Part shown: positions 18,460-27,503 of the stretch, in pieces | Numbering within the stretch: position 1 is the first letter of the stretch | Layout of the letters: each line of letters opens with the position of its first letter | Source of the DNA: Verrucomicrobiota bacterium | GTDB taxonomy: Bacteria; Pseudomonadota; Gammaproteobacteria; Coxiellales; Coxiellaceae | Direction: 5' to 3' | Assembly: GCA_013287435.1 (NCBI GenBank) | Contig: JABDDU010000009.1 | Span: 1 to 55,332, forward strand | Length of the DNA stretch: 55,332 bases | Notes under the pieces: model-generated | What the model saw: the letters and a program-made list of their open reading frames with translations, nothing else | What the model was told of the DNA's origin: nothing | Database searches by the model: none | Program-made: the position numbers and the translations under genes

Positions 18460-19635
18460 ATGTATTTCAGGCGTGAAATCGCATTACCACACGATCACAG
18501 TTTGTTGCTATTTGGTGCGCGTGGCGTTGGGAAAAGTGCGCTGCTCGAAGAAGAGTTCAAGCTTAATCAAAATTTATATATCAATTTACTGGATCCAGAA
18601 ATTGAAGTGCGGTTTTTAGAAAAACCCAATGAGTTAATAGCGCTTGTCGATGCAATGCCTGATTCCGCAACGCATGTCATTATCAATGAAATTCAAAAAG
18701 TGCCGAAATTGTTGGACGTTGTTCATCTATTAATTGAAAAGAAAAAAACAAAAAAAATTTTTATTCTTACGGGTTCTAGTGCACGAAAATTAAAATTATC
18801 CGGCGTGAATTTATTAGCTGGACGTGCGTTTGTTTATCACATGTATCCGCTCACTTATCTTGAATTGGGTTCGCATTTTACATTAGACGTTGCATTATCA
18901 TGGGGTTTGTTACCAAAAACAGTCAATTTAACAACATCCACTGCAAAGAAAAAATTTCTGCAAAGTTACGCACTGACTTATTTAAAAGTCGAAGTGTGGG
19001 CAGAACAATTGGTAAAAAAACTCGATTCATTTCGCCGTTTTTTACAAGTGGCAGCACAATCCAACAGCAAAATAGTTAATTATGCCAATATTGCGCGTGA
19101 TGTTGGCATTGATGAAAAAACAGTTGTAACGTATTTTGAGATTTTAGAAGATACGCTATTAGGCTTTATGTTAGAAGCTTACCGACATTCTTTTCGAAAA
19201 CGATTGCGGCATGCACCCAAATTTTATTTTATTGATGTGGGAATTGCCAGAGCGCTGAGCAAAACATTGAGTATTCCACCTGTGCGCTCAACCATGTATT
19301 ACGGTGATTTATTCGAGCAATTTATTGTAACTGAATGCATTAAATTAGCGGGCTATCATCAATCAGAATATCAATTCTCGTATTTACGCACAGACAATGA
19401 TGTTGAGGTGGATTTAATAGTTGAGCGTCCTGGAGAAAAATTATTATTGATCGAAATTAAAAGCAAAATCTGTGTTGAACAAAATGATTTAAAATCTCTG
19501 ATGAATATCGCCAGTGATTTTGCTGAATGTGAAGCCGTTTGTTTTTCTTGTGATCCGCAAATTAAAAAAATAAATGATGTGATGATTTATCCGTGGGAAA
19601 TAGGGGTTAAAAAGTTTTTTGGTGGTATTAAGTAA
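18460..19635 (+). CDS. AAA-type ATPase with C-terminal DUF4143/PD-(D/E)XK-like domain
   Basis: A 391-residue protein. The Walker A motif GARGVGKS is at 19-26. Walker B reads VIINEIQKVP, with Asn where the family normally has Asp, which may weaken hydrolysis. Sensor LTGSSARKL follows. The C-terminal domain has a nuclease-like core (DNDVEVDLIVERPG then LLIEIKSK). The family is widespread, mobile and of unknown function, often linked to defence or toxin-antitoxin contexts. GGAG at 18449-18452 supports the ATG at 18460 over the adjacent TTG at 18457. Confidence 0.85.
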   Translation: MYFRREIALPHDHSLLLFGARGVGKSALLEEEFKLNQNLYINLLDPEIEVRFLEKPNELIALVDAMPDSATHVIINEIQKVPKLLDVVHLLIEKKKTKKIFILTGSSARKLKLSGVNLLAGRAFVYHMYPLTYLELGSHFTLDVALSWGLLPKTVNLTTSTAKKKFLQSYALTYLKVEVWAEQLVKKLDSFRRFLQVAAQSNSKIVNYANIARDVGIDEKTVVTYFEILEDTLLGFMLEAYRHSFRKRLRHAPKFYFIDVGIARALSKTLSIPPVRSTMYYGDLFEQFIVTECIKLAGYHQSEYQFSYLRTDNDVEVDLIVERPGEKLLLIEIKSKICVEQNDLKSLMNIASDFAECEAVCFSCDPQIKKINDVMIYPWEIGVKKFFGGIK

Positions 19636-19659
19636 GAGACGCGACTGTGTCACGTCTCT
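19635..19659. terminator. Terminator-like hairpin between convergent genes
   Basis: AGAGACG (19635-19641) pairs with CGTCTCT (19653-19659) over an 11-base loop; the stem can be extended by AAGTAA with TTACTT. The T tract is interrupted, so termination strength is uncertain. It lies between the ATPase gene and the convergent HPF-like gene. Confidence 0.5.
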
Positions 19660-19667
19660 GTATTACT

Positions 19668-20210
19668 TTATTCGGTAGACTTTTCAATCACCTTTACTCG
19701 ATGCGCTTGCGGACCATCATGCCCCATCTCTTGTATGAAATGAACCGGCATACCAATCGATAATTTTTGAAAATCCGGATGTGCTACATGATTGGCATTA
19801 AAATAATATTCAGTGCCATCGTCGCTTTCGATAAAACCAAATCCATCACCATTAAATAACCGCACAATTTTACCGTATAACAATGATTGATGGCTTTTTC
19901 CATCACGCAATTCTTTGATGTATTCTCTCAATTTTCGCGTCATGTCATCAAATGCATCGCGAATCGACACATACATATCTTCATTATGATTGAGTTTCGT
20001 TACCAATTCCTGTCCAGGAACGGTAATTGTAATATGCGTATTGTGTAAATTTCCGCGATGTTGATTTTTATTTTCAAATTCAACGACCACATGACAAGCA
20101 ACAATGCTGTGACACATTTGTTGCAGTTTATCAATTTTTTCGTCGATATGTTCTTTGACAGAATCTGAATGAGCTAAATTACGAAACGTCACTTGAGCGG
20201 GGACTTGCAT
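19668..20210 (-). CDS. HPF/RaiA ribosome-hibernation domain fused to a cold-shock domain
   Basis: 180 residues. Residues 1-105 form an HPF/RaiA-like domain (VTFRNLAHSDSVKEHIDEKI, then VACHVVVEFE and HITITVPGQEL), which binds the 30S decoding centre of idle ribosomes. Residues about 112-178 are an OB-fold cold-shock domain with the RNA-binding motifs GDGFGFI (121-127) and YYFN (135-138). The fusion is known in several proteobacteria and should combine ribosome and single-stranded RNA binding. A GGAGA box precedes the ATG. Monocistronic. Confidence 0.9.
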   Translation of the reverse strand: MQVPAQVTFRNLAHSDSVKEHIDEKIDKLQQMCHSIVACHVVVEFENKNQHRGNLHNTHITITVPGQELVTKLNHNEDMYVSIRDAFDDMTRKLREYIKELRDGKSHQSLLYGKIVRLFNGDGFGFIESDDGTEYYFNANHVAHPDFQKLSIGMPVHFIQEMGHDGPQAHRVKVIEKSTE

Positions 20211-20408
20211 AAATGTCTCCTTGTTGTTTTGATAACCAATTCAATTGATTCATAAATTCCTATACCATCCCTGAGTATGGTAATTATAGTCTGGATTTAT
20301 GAAAATGGTATCTAATTGTATTGTATAAATATTTTCCCTATATGTGAGTGTTAATCTATTTTTACGGTGGTTGTGGTAGATTAAAAGCTAGCGTAACGGA
20401 GATGATGT

Positions 20409-22973
20409 ATGACAGGAACTTCAGAAAATTTATTTTTAACGTGCAATGAATTTGCGGAACAAGTTAAGAGAGAACAAAAAGATTTTCGCAATCGCACGGT
20501 AACAGGCGCAGCAGATTTTCGAAATTTTAAAAAAAAGCGTTTAAATATCAGCACCACTTCTTTTTCTGACGGCATCCAAATTGATTTAGCTAACACTGAT
20601 TTTCGTCGTTTTGAACCCAGTGTCAATTGGCTTGATACTATGCCGATTATTTTTGTCGATAAAAATGGAGACGGGATAAACACAACCGTTACAGATCTAT
20701 TTAAAGCGCTGGAAGATGCCTATTATGAAAAACGCGGCGGAAAAGGAAAAAAATTTAACAAAACAGATTTTTTTAAGAATGACCTTGCAAAATTTTCTAC
20801 GATAGGCGAAAAATTATTTTATGCGCTTCGTCACATTCAAGAATATGAGCATCGCAATCCACTGTTTAAATTACTGACAAAAAGGCGTTCGCATGATGCG
20901 CTTCAAACAGCGCTTGAAACACTACGTCCTGCTGTCTCCCCGATTGATGTGACTGAGTTGGCAGCAAACCAAAGTGTATTGGTAGGTAATCCATCAAGAT
21001 TAACTGAAAGTAGACTGTCAGATTTGCATGACATAGAAACTACATCGAGTAGAAATTCTCCGAGGCAATCAGCCGAAGCCCCCACTGCACATCAATCACG
21101 CTATGACAGCGATGATGATGAGAAAATTCCTGATGCAACGCAAACTCCACAGCCTGTTGTTTCAGAAAAACCCGTAACTCCGCCTTTGGTCCTACAAGAA
21201 TATTTTGACGCAGAAGGAAAATTAGTATCGCAAAAAATTATTGATAACCCAGTACGATTTAAAACGGCTTTTTCAAGATATATAAATGCGGATGAAAATC
21301 ATAAAGAAGAAAAAGAAGTGTTGGCACGAAAAATAACTGCCGCAACGGAACAGGCAGAAAGCCTATTGAAGGCAGCGCTTGTTAAAAAAACTTATGCTTT
21401 CAATCATGAAACGACAGCTGCTTATATATTTTTAAAACAAGCAAATGAATCAGTTGTTCAAAGGTATGATTGTTGGCTAAAAACAGTCGGTTTGCCGTGG
21501 TATTTAAAAGCCGTTGTGTATGCCGAAAAAAAGAACTTGGGTGGTATTGCAGCATTATTACGAGAGTCAACTGTTTTTGTCGATGCACAAGACAAATTGT
21601 CCCATAGGCGCGTCGGAGTTGAATTATTTCAAAGCTCACACAAAATAATATGCCAAGAAAGATGGGCCAATATGCCATTGTCGACAGTATTGGCTGCAGA
21701 GTGCGGTAATCGTCATGCTCTTGCTGCAGCTGAAAAAACGGCAATAGAGAACGAATTTTTTTATAAACAATTGCAATTAGAAAAGTACACACAATGCGAA
21801 AAAAAATATTACGTAGCAGAGTTAATAGCTCGCGGTAAATTTGGGCAAGCAATGAATGAATTAAATGCCTATCAAACAACTTGGCCTGATGCGAGTCAGA
21901 GTATTCGCGCTGAGGCGATACAGATAGCGACAAAGAGAATTGTGGATGCAGCATTCATCGAAGCAAAAGAGAAAGTGTATTGCGATTCAACAAAATTTTC
22001 TCGGTATCGCGATAATCTCACGGAAATGTCGGCATTTAAAAAATTACGCGATTTTAATAAAACTTTATTTGCAACCGAAGAGTCAAAAAAACGCGAAACA
22101 GATATTTTCTATGATGTCGTCGCAACACGCGCAATGAATCAGGTGCTGATCGAATTTTTCACGGGCAATAAAAAAATTAAAGAGGTTTCATTAAGAGAGT
22201 TACAAAAATATGTTGGCGTGCCGTTTCAGTGGATGGGAAGTTGTAATGCAGGTGGATATCCGACGATCAAATTAAATATGCCAGAAAAAGAGACAGTGAT
22301 TACTGATGAATTATTAAAGAAAGATAATCGACGCTGTAAAACGAGAGCGGATATCGCGGATGCATTATCTCATCTGTTGGAAACTGGTTTTAGCGCTCCC
22401 TTGAAACGCGAAGATGGTTCCGTGATTTCTTCTATTGAACATGCAGTCTATGCAGTCAATACCGCGATACAATCGCTGCAGGATGCGATGGCACAGATTT
22501 GGACGTATGAAAAAATTCAATGGGCGCGGGACAGTCAGGGGAAATTTTTTCCAGGATTGGAGTTTCAGAAAATGCCAAAAAAATATTATGCGACACGTTT
22601 CTGGCAATTTAAAAATTATCCAGGCACAAAAGAGAATGTGAATTTTATGAAATATCAGCATGCATTCGTTTTGCAAAACGCCTTAGATTCTGCTGTAAGA
22701 AATTTACAAACGAATCCAAATCAAGCGGAAAAAGAATTTGAAAAAATTCTTTGCGCATTGGATGCGACTCACCAGATGCTTGCACACCCTGACGTAGGTG
22801 AAAAGGGACATACATTTGATATCTTGATCAATGATGCTGTAGTGAAAGTAGAAGCGGCAACAGCACAATGGAAACAAGTGATGACATCTGTCTTTGAACC
22901 GGCACTAAAATCTGTTACACCGTGCATGAAAGCGCCAGTTGTGGCGGCCTCTCCCGTTTTCGCTGCGCGTTAG
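20409..22973 (+). CDS. Large effector-like protein of unknown function
   Basis: 854 residues, no signal peptide and no transmembrane segment. I recognise no catalytic motif. Residues about 190-265 are a low-complexity Ser/Asp/Pro-rich linker (with DSDDDEK) separating a Lys-rich N-terminal part from a long helical, Ala/Glu/Lys-rich C-terminal part. Some helical sections around 300-560 could form coiled coils. A GGAG box lies upstream. Length, linker and lack of homology by eye resemble secreted effectors of Legionellales. Standalone, with 198 bases of upstream intergenic DNA and its own terminator. Confidence 0.6.
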   Translation: MTGTSENLFLTCNEFAEQVKREQKDFRNRTVTGAADFRNFKKKRLNISTTSFSDGIQIDLANTDFRRFEPSVNWLDTMPIIFVDKNGDGINTTVTDLFKALEDAYYEKRGGKGKKFNKTDFFKNDLAKFSTIGEKLFYALRHIQEYEHRNPLFKLLTKRRSHDALQTALETLRPAVSPIDVTELAANQSVLVGNPSRLTESRLSDLHDIETTSSRNSPRQSAEAPTAHQSRYDSDDDEKIPDATQTPQPVVSEKPVTPPLVLQEYFDAEGKLVSQKIIDNPVRFKTAFSRYINADENHKEEKEVLARKITAATEQAESLLKAALVKKTYAFNHETTAAYIFLKQANESVVQRYDCWLKTVGLPWYLKAVVYAEKKNLGGIAALLRESTVFVDAQDKLSHRRVGVELFQSSHKIICQERWANMPLSTVLAAECGNRHALAAAEKTAIENEFFYKQLQLEKYTQCEKKYYVAELIARGKFGQAMNELNAYQTTWPDASQSIRAEAIQIATKRIVDAAFIEAKEKVYCDSTKFSRYRDNLTEMSAFKKLRDFNKTLFATEESKKRETDIFYDVVATRAMNQVLIEFFTGNKKIKEVSLRELQKYVGVPFQWMGSCNAGGYPTIKLNMPEKETVITDELLKKDNRRCKTRADIADALSHLLETGFSAPLKREDGSVISSIEHAVYAVNTAIQSLQDAMAQIWTYEKIQWARDSQGKFFPGLEFQKMPKKYYATRFWQFKNYPGTKENVNFMKYQHAFVLQNALDSAVRNLQTNPNQAEKEFEKILCALDATHQMLAHPDVGEKGHTFDILINDAVVKVEAATAQWKQVMTSVFEPALKSVTPCMKAPVVAASPVFAAR

Positions 22974-23016
22974 AGGTGCTGACTCTGTCTAAAAACAACA
23001 CACCTCAATTTTTTAT
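22973..23016 (+). terminator. Probable intrinsic terminator after the 854-residue protein
   Basis: GAGGTG (22973-22978) pairs with CACCTC (23001-23006) over a 22-base loop, followed by AATTTTTT. The stem begins in the stop codon region. The long loop lowers confidence. Confidence 0.5.
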
Positions 23017-23100
23017 TATCGCATTTTTTGATATTTTTTCCGATTAATAAAACCTTAATCTCTCCTTGCTAATGTATCCGTGCGTAAAGTGAGTAAAACT

Positions 23101-23129
23101 TTGCGTCGCTGGAAAAGCTGTGGCAGAAT
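23101..23129 (+). promoter_or_regulatory. Putative csrA promoter
   Basis: TTGCGT (23101-23106), a 17-base spacer and CAGAAT (23124-23129) would start transcription near 23136, giving a leader of about 118 bases before csrA. Confidence 0.4.
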
Positions 23130-23143
23130 GTCACCCTTTTCAG

Positions 23144-23168
23144 TGGAGGAACCGGTGCAGACCGGAGT
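23144..23168 (+). promoter_or_regulatory. GGA-rich leader hairpin, possible CsrA site
   Basis: The csrA leader holds TGGAGGAA followed by a small hairpin CCGGT-GCAG-ACCGG (23152-23165) and another GGA. The Shine-Dalgarno box of csrA itself is AGGAG. CsrA binds GGA motifs in or next to hairpins, so autoregulation is plausible. Inference from motif only. Confidence 0.35.
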
Positions 23169-23253
23169 TTCAGTAGTTCTCGTTTTAAAAGTTGGTTAAC
23201 TTAAATTAAAGTGGGAACAGCTGTCAGAGTTTGGACGTTTTAGGAGTAAGCAC

Positions 23254-23463
23254 ATGTTAGTATTAACCCGTTCCATCGGTGAACGTTTATTCATTCAAGA
23301 TGGTGAAATCAAAATTCAAGTATTAGAAGTCAAAGGCAATCAAGTTCGTATTGGTATTGAAGCACCAAAACACATCGCTATTCATCGCGAAGAAGTATTT
23401 GATCGTATTAAAACAGAAAGCTCGAAGCAAAAAATACAAGACGAACAAGACGAAGCAGCTTAA
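23254..23463 (+). CDS. csrA: Carbon storage regulator CsrA
   Basis: A 69-residue RNA-binding dimer that controls translation and stability of GGA-containing mRNAs. The full family sequence is seen: [14 protein letters not shown] at the start, [18 protein letters not shown] with the RNA-contacting Arg, then a charged tail. In Legionella and Coxiella CsrA controls the switch between replicative and transmissive phases. AGGAG lies eight bases upstream. Its stop overlaps the stop of convergent rpiA by four bases. Confidence 0.98.
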   Translation: MLVLTRSIGERLFIQDGEIKIQVLEVKGNQVRIGIEAPKHIAIHREEVFDRIKTESSKQKIQDEQDEAA

Positions 23464-24116
23464 TCTATTTCACGAATACCTTGTTGGCCAGCGACAATTA
23501 TCTTATCGGCGGGTCGTTTTGCAAAAATGCCATTGCAGACGACGCCCGTGATATTATTAAGCGCTTCTTCCATTTTGATGGGTTGTGTTAAATCCAATTG
23601 GTAAATATCGAGAATAATATTACCATTGTCGGTGGTAAATCCTTTGCGATATTCAGGCATTCCACCCAGCTTAACAATAGCTCTCGCAACCAATCCACGC
23701 GCCATCGGAATGACTTCAACTGCGACTGGAAATTTCCCCAACACAGTCACTTCTTTGGTTGCGTCTGCAATACAAATAAATTGTTTTGCTGTGGTTGCAA
23801 TAATTTTTTCGCGGGTTAATGCACCACCACCGCCTTTTATTAAATATTTAAACGCATTAAATTCATCAGCACCGTCAATATAAATCGGCAACACATCGAC
23901 TGAATTTAAATCGTAAACGGGAATGCCGATGGATTTTAATTTTTTCTCACTGTCAATGGATGCAGCAACAGCACCCTTGATTTTATGCTTCATTGTTGCG
24001 AGCGCGTCAATAAAATAATTGACGGTTGAACCCGATCCAACGCCGATAAACATAGTATCGGAAACATATTTTAATGCTGTGTTGGCGGCTTGTTGTTTTA
24101 ATTCGTTTTGATTCAT
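23460..24116 (-). CDS. rpiA: Ribose-5-phosphate isomerase A
   Basis: Interconverts ribose-5-phosphate and ribulose-5-phosphate in the pentose phosphate pathway. It is 218 residues, the usual length. Motifs: [12 protein letters not shown] near the N-terminus, DGADEF, and [12 protein letters not shown] with the catalytic acid and lysine. It starts one base after the stop of the DUF4143-type ATPase gene upstream, so the two may share a transcript. Convergent overlap with csrA. Confidence 0.96.
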   Translation of the reverse strand: MNQNELKQQAANTALKYVSDTMFIGVGSGSTVNYFIDALATMKHKIKGAVAASIDSEKKLKSIGIPVYDLNSVDVLPIYIDGADEFNAFKYLIKGGGGALTREKIIATTAKQFICIADATKEVTVLGKFPVAVEVIPMARGLVARAIVKLGGMPEYRKGFTTDNGNIILDIYQLDLTQPIKMEEALNNITGVVCNGIFAKRPADKIIVAGQQGIREID

Positions 24117-24117
24117 A

Positions 24118-25386
24118 TTATTTCAGCAACCACTGATAAATCGGCATCACCTGAATCGTTTTGCCTTTTTCGTTAATTGTCTTCGAGCCATCTTTGGTTA
24201 AAATGATACCATGAGATAGTCCTGTTTCATTCATCGCTTGCAGCAATGCATTCACTTCTCTCGTTTGGGTTTCTTTATTGTCAAGTGATGCGCACACTTG
24301 AATGAGGCCAGTTATTTTTGCACCCGATCGTATTATAAAATCTACCTCAAGCCCTGTTTTTGTATGGTAATAATATATTTCTTGTTGTCGGCGTTTTAAC
24401 TCGACAAAAACAATATTTTCTAAAAGATGCCCTAAGTTTTCTGAAAACTTAAACGATAAAATATCAATTAAAGCGGTGTCAATGCAATAAATTTTTTTTG
24501 GTGCCAGGTGTTGTTGTTTTAATGAGTATGAAAATCGCTGTATTGAAAAATATAAATAACTATTCTCTAAATACTGAATATAATTTTTTACGGTATTCAT
24601 GCTACCCAGATGCAACATATTTTTTAATTTACTGTAAGTATAGAGTGACGACACATGGCTAATTAAATGAAGCGACAGTTCACGTATCGATTTTTCATCA
24701 TTGATTTTATAGCGTGAAATAATGTCGCGATATAAAATATCTTCATAAAGCTGCGTTAAGAAAAAACGTTCTTGATTGATGACATACAAAGGCACGCCAC
24801 CTAATTTTATATAATGAGTAAATGCCTTAGAAAATAAACCGCGCGATACTGCGGTCGTAGGAAATTTGTTTTTAAGTTCAGGCATTGTAAATTCAATGAA
24901 TTCATTGAAAGAAAAAGGATAGAGCGCATAAGGAACTGTTCGCCCGGTTAATCGTGTGCTGAACTCTTGACTGAGCAGAGTGGCATTGGATCCAGTGATA
25001 AATATTTTCATGCCGCGATCATGCAATCTTCTGACAAACAATTCCCAGTGTTCGATATTTTGAATTTCGTCTAAAAAAAAGGTGGATTGTTCGCCATAAA
25101 ACTCAATGAGTGCTTCATACAATAAATTGAAATCATCAACTGTAAAGTGTAGCAATCGCTCGTCTTCAAAGCTGAAATAAAAGGCTTTTTTGTCAAATCT
25201 AGACTTTAAAATTTGACGTAGTAAGGTTGATTTTCCGCAGCGTCTCATTCCTGTAATGACAACAATTTGCGGGCTTTTAATGGCCGCCTGCAGCTCCTGT
25301 AGGGCGTGGCGCCTATAGCCTGCGTTCGCAGACTCGAGGATCTCTGCTTGTTCTTCAATTATTTCTGAAAGGAATGCTTTTTCCAC
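24118..25386 (-). CDS. AAA-type ATPase, DUF4143 family (second copy)
   Basis: 422 residues. Walker A is GMRRCGKS at 46-53, Walker B is FFLDEIQNIEHW with the normal Asp-Glu, and FITGSNATLLS is the sensor. A winged-helix-like middle part is followed by a C-terminal nuclease-like domain with GLEVDFIIRSG. The start is GTG at 25386 after a GAGGG box. It is only distantly similar to the copy at 18460. The family is mobile and of unknown function; this copy has joined an operon with rpiA. Confidence 0.85.
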   Translation of the reverse strand: MEKAFLSEIIEEQAEILESANAGYRRHALQELQAAIKSPQIVVITGMRRCGKSTLLRQILKSRFDKKAFYFSFEDERLLHFTVDDFNLLYEALIEFYGEQSTFFLDEIQNIEHWELFVRRLHDRGMKIFITGSNATLLSQEFSTRLTGRTVPYALYPFSFNEFIEFTMPELKNKFPTTAVSRGLFSKAFTHYIKLGGVPLYVINQERFFLTQLYEDILYRDIISRYKINDEKSIRELSLHLISHVSSLYTYSKLKNMLHLGSMNTVKNYIQYLENSYLYFSIQRFSYSLKQQHLAPKKIYCIDTALIDILSFKFSENLGHLLENIVFVELKRRQQEIYYYHTKTGLEVDFIIRSGAKITGLIQVCASLDNKETQTREVNALLQAMNETGLSHGIILTKDGSKTINEKGKTIQVMPIYQWLLK

Positions 25387-25412
25387 GTGACAAAACCCTC
25401 AATGATACTGAG

Positions 25413-25441
25413 AGTTTATGATATAAAACCTTCACTGTCAA
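25413..25441 (-). promoter_or_regulatory. Promoter of the second DUF4143-type ATPase
   Basis: On the minus strand TTGACA (25441-25436), a 17-base spacer and TAAACT (25418-25413). The inverted repeat CTCA-N7-TGAG (25398-25412) sits at the expected transcription start and may be an operator. Confidence 0.5.
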
Positions 25442-25448
25442 TGAGAGC

Positions 25449-27470
25449 TCAGAAAATCCCCGATTGTTTTAACAACGCATCCACCGTTGGTTTTCGCCCG
25501 CGAAACGCAATAAATAAATCCAAAGGTTCCGCAGCGCCACCACTTTCCAAGAATGTTTTTTTAAATTTGTCAGAGGTGTCACGATCAAAAATTCCTTTTT
25601 CTTCAAATAAAGAAAATGCATCACAAGCCATGACTTCAGCCCATTTATAGCTGTAATATCCCGCGCCATATCCTCCGCCGAAAATATGCGAAAAACCATG
25701 CTGGAAACGATTACATTCAGGCACAGGGACAACCGCCATTTTTTTTCGTACTTCATTTAAAATCGTCTGAACACACGCTGGATTTTTTTCATCAAATTCT
25801 AAATGCAATCGAAAATCAAATAAGGCAAATTCTAATTGCCGACCCATTTGCATCGCCGATTGAAAATTTTTCGCGCGATCCATGCGGTTAAATAAATCAT
25901 CAGGCAAAGGTGACTGTGTTTGATAATGTTTTGCAAAATAAATAATGGAATTTTTCTCCCACGCCCAATTTTCAAAAAATTGACTCGCGACTTCAACAGC
26001 ATCCCACGGAATGCCTTGTATTCCAGAGACAGAAGCAACATCCACTTTCGTTAACACTTGTTGCAGCGCATGCCCGCATTCATGAAATAAAGTGACGACA
26101 TCATCATGCGTAAATAGAGCAGGATTATTGCCAATCGGTGCATTAAAATTGCAGGTCACATAAGCGCCAGGTAATTGAATGTCGCCATTGCCTAATCGAC
26201 GACGTGTTGCGCAATCATCCATCCAGGCACCACCGCGCTTATTGGCACGGGCATACAAATCAAAATATAAATGCGCTTGTGTGTTGCCCACCTGATCGAG
26301 TAACCGAAAACATTTTACATCGTGATGCCAAACATCCGCCTCCACTTTTTCAAACGCAATACCATATAATCGATTTATAATTTGAAATAAACCGTTTAAT
26401 ACGTGTGGCTCAGGAAAATACGGACGCAAATCTTCAGAAGAAATCGCATATTCTTTTTGACGCAATTTTTCTGAAACGTAAGCAACATCCCATGCATTTA
26501 ATTTTTCCATCCCTAATTCTTTTTTTGCAAATTCAGATAAGGCGCGAAATTCTTCGCGGGCTTTTAATACCGTTTTTTCCGCAAGCTCATTTAAAAAAGT
26601 TAAGACATCATCTGTTTTTTTTACCATTTTGGTAGCGAGTGAATATTCCGCATAATTTTTAAATCCCAATATTTTTGCTAACGCAAAACGATCGCTGAGA
26701 ATTTTTTGCATTAATTCACTGTTGTCAAATTGTCCGGCACTGGGTCCGATTTCAGAAGCCCGTGTCACATAAGCGTCATAAAATTCTTCACGCAGTGCTT
26801 GAGAATCCGCAAACATCATGATTGCCAAATAATCCGGTGCTTCTAAGGTAAACAACCAACCCTCTAAATTTTCTTTTTCCGCATTATTTTTTGCGGCATT
26901 TTTGGCATGCTCTGGAATTCCCGATAATAATTGTTCATCGGTCATGTGCTTTTTAAAGGCCATGGTGGCATCCAATAAGTTTTCTTCAAAGCGCTGCATC
27001 TCTTGTGACAATGATTTTGAAATGTCTGCAAACTGTTTTTTTTCCGCTAAAGGCAAATGCACACCACTTAATTTAAAATCTCGCAAATCATTTTCAATTG
27101 ATTTTTGTTGTGCTTTTGATAACGTAGAAAATTGCGCACTATTTTTAATGGATTCAATCGCATGAAATAATTTTTCATTATGCGAAATGTGTGTTTGATA
27201 ATCCGATAATTTGGGTAAACAGGCATTGACTGTGTTGCGCAGCAGAGGTGAATTGACGACTGCGCTTAAATGCTGAACCGGTCCCCAAAACTGCTGTAAT
27301 TGATCATTCAGATTTTCAATGGGATGACACAAATTTTCCCAGGTATAAACTGACTCATTTAATAATTTGTCGATGATTTCGAGATTTTTTTTCAATAGCG
27401 CATCGAGATTTTTTTCAACCTCCGCAATTTGAATATGACTAAAAGTCGGTAAAGTAGTAACAGTAGACAT
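25449..27470 (-). CDS. prlC: Oligopeptidase A (M3 family metallopeptidase)
   Basis: A cytosolic zinc peptidase that degrades signal-peptide fragments and other short peptides. 673 residues, typical length. The zinc site FHECGH is at 462-467, with the third ligand region in the following helix (AVEVASQFFENWAWE). GGAWMDDC and the C-terminal GGYGAGYYSY stretch are family signatures. The start is an ATG at 27470 with a weak ribosome-binding site. Confidence 0.96.
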   Translation of the reverse strand: MSTVTTLPTFSHIQIAEVEKNLDALLKKNLEIIDKLLNESVYTWENLCHPIENLNDQLQQFWGPVQHLSAVVNSPLLRNTVNACLPKLSDYQTHISHNEKLFHAIESIKNSAQFSTLSKAQQKSIENDLRDFKLSGVHLPLAEKKQFADISKSLSQEMQRFEENLLDATMAFKKHMTDEQLLSGIPEHAKNAAKNNAEKENLEGWLFTLEAPDYLAIMMFADSQALREEFYDAYVTRASEIGPSAGQFDNSELMQKILSDRFALAKILGFKNYAEYSLATKMVKKTDDVLTFLNELAEKTVLKAREEFRALSEFAKKELGMEKLNAWDVAYVSEKLRQKEYAISSEDLRPYFPEPHVLNGLFQIINRLYGIAFEKVEADVWHHDVKCFRLLDQVGNTQAHLYFDLYARANKRGGAWMDDCATRRRLGNGDIQLPGAYVTCNFNAPIGNNPALFTHDDVVTLFHECGHALQQVLTKVDVASVSGIQGIPWDAVEVASQFFENWAWEKNSIIYFAKHYQTQSPLPDDLFNRMDRAKNFQSAMQMGRQLEFALFDFRLHLEFDEKNPACVQTILNEVRKKMAVVPVPECNRFQHGFSHIFGGGYGAGYYSYKWAEVMACDAFSLFEEKGIFDRDTSDKFKKTFLESGGAAEPLDLFIAFRGRKPTVDALLKQSGIF

Positions 27471-27503
27471 TAATAAAACTCCAAACGAATTCGCATCTAA
27501 TAA

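Noticed and set aside
20245..20310. Hairpin with TACCAT / ATGGTA upstream of the 854-residue gene as a riboswitch
   Set aside because: Short A/T-rich inverted repeats only; no conserved aptamer features, and the gene has no metabolic role that would suggest one.
23140..23190. tRNA-Ser upstream of csrA, as in E. coli
   Set aside because: No TTCGAATC loop and no acceptor arm; only a short hairpin is present.
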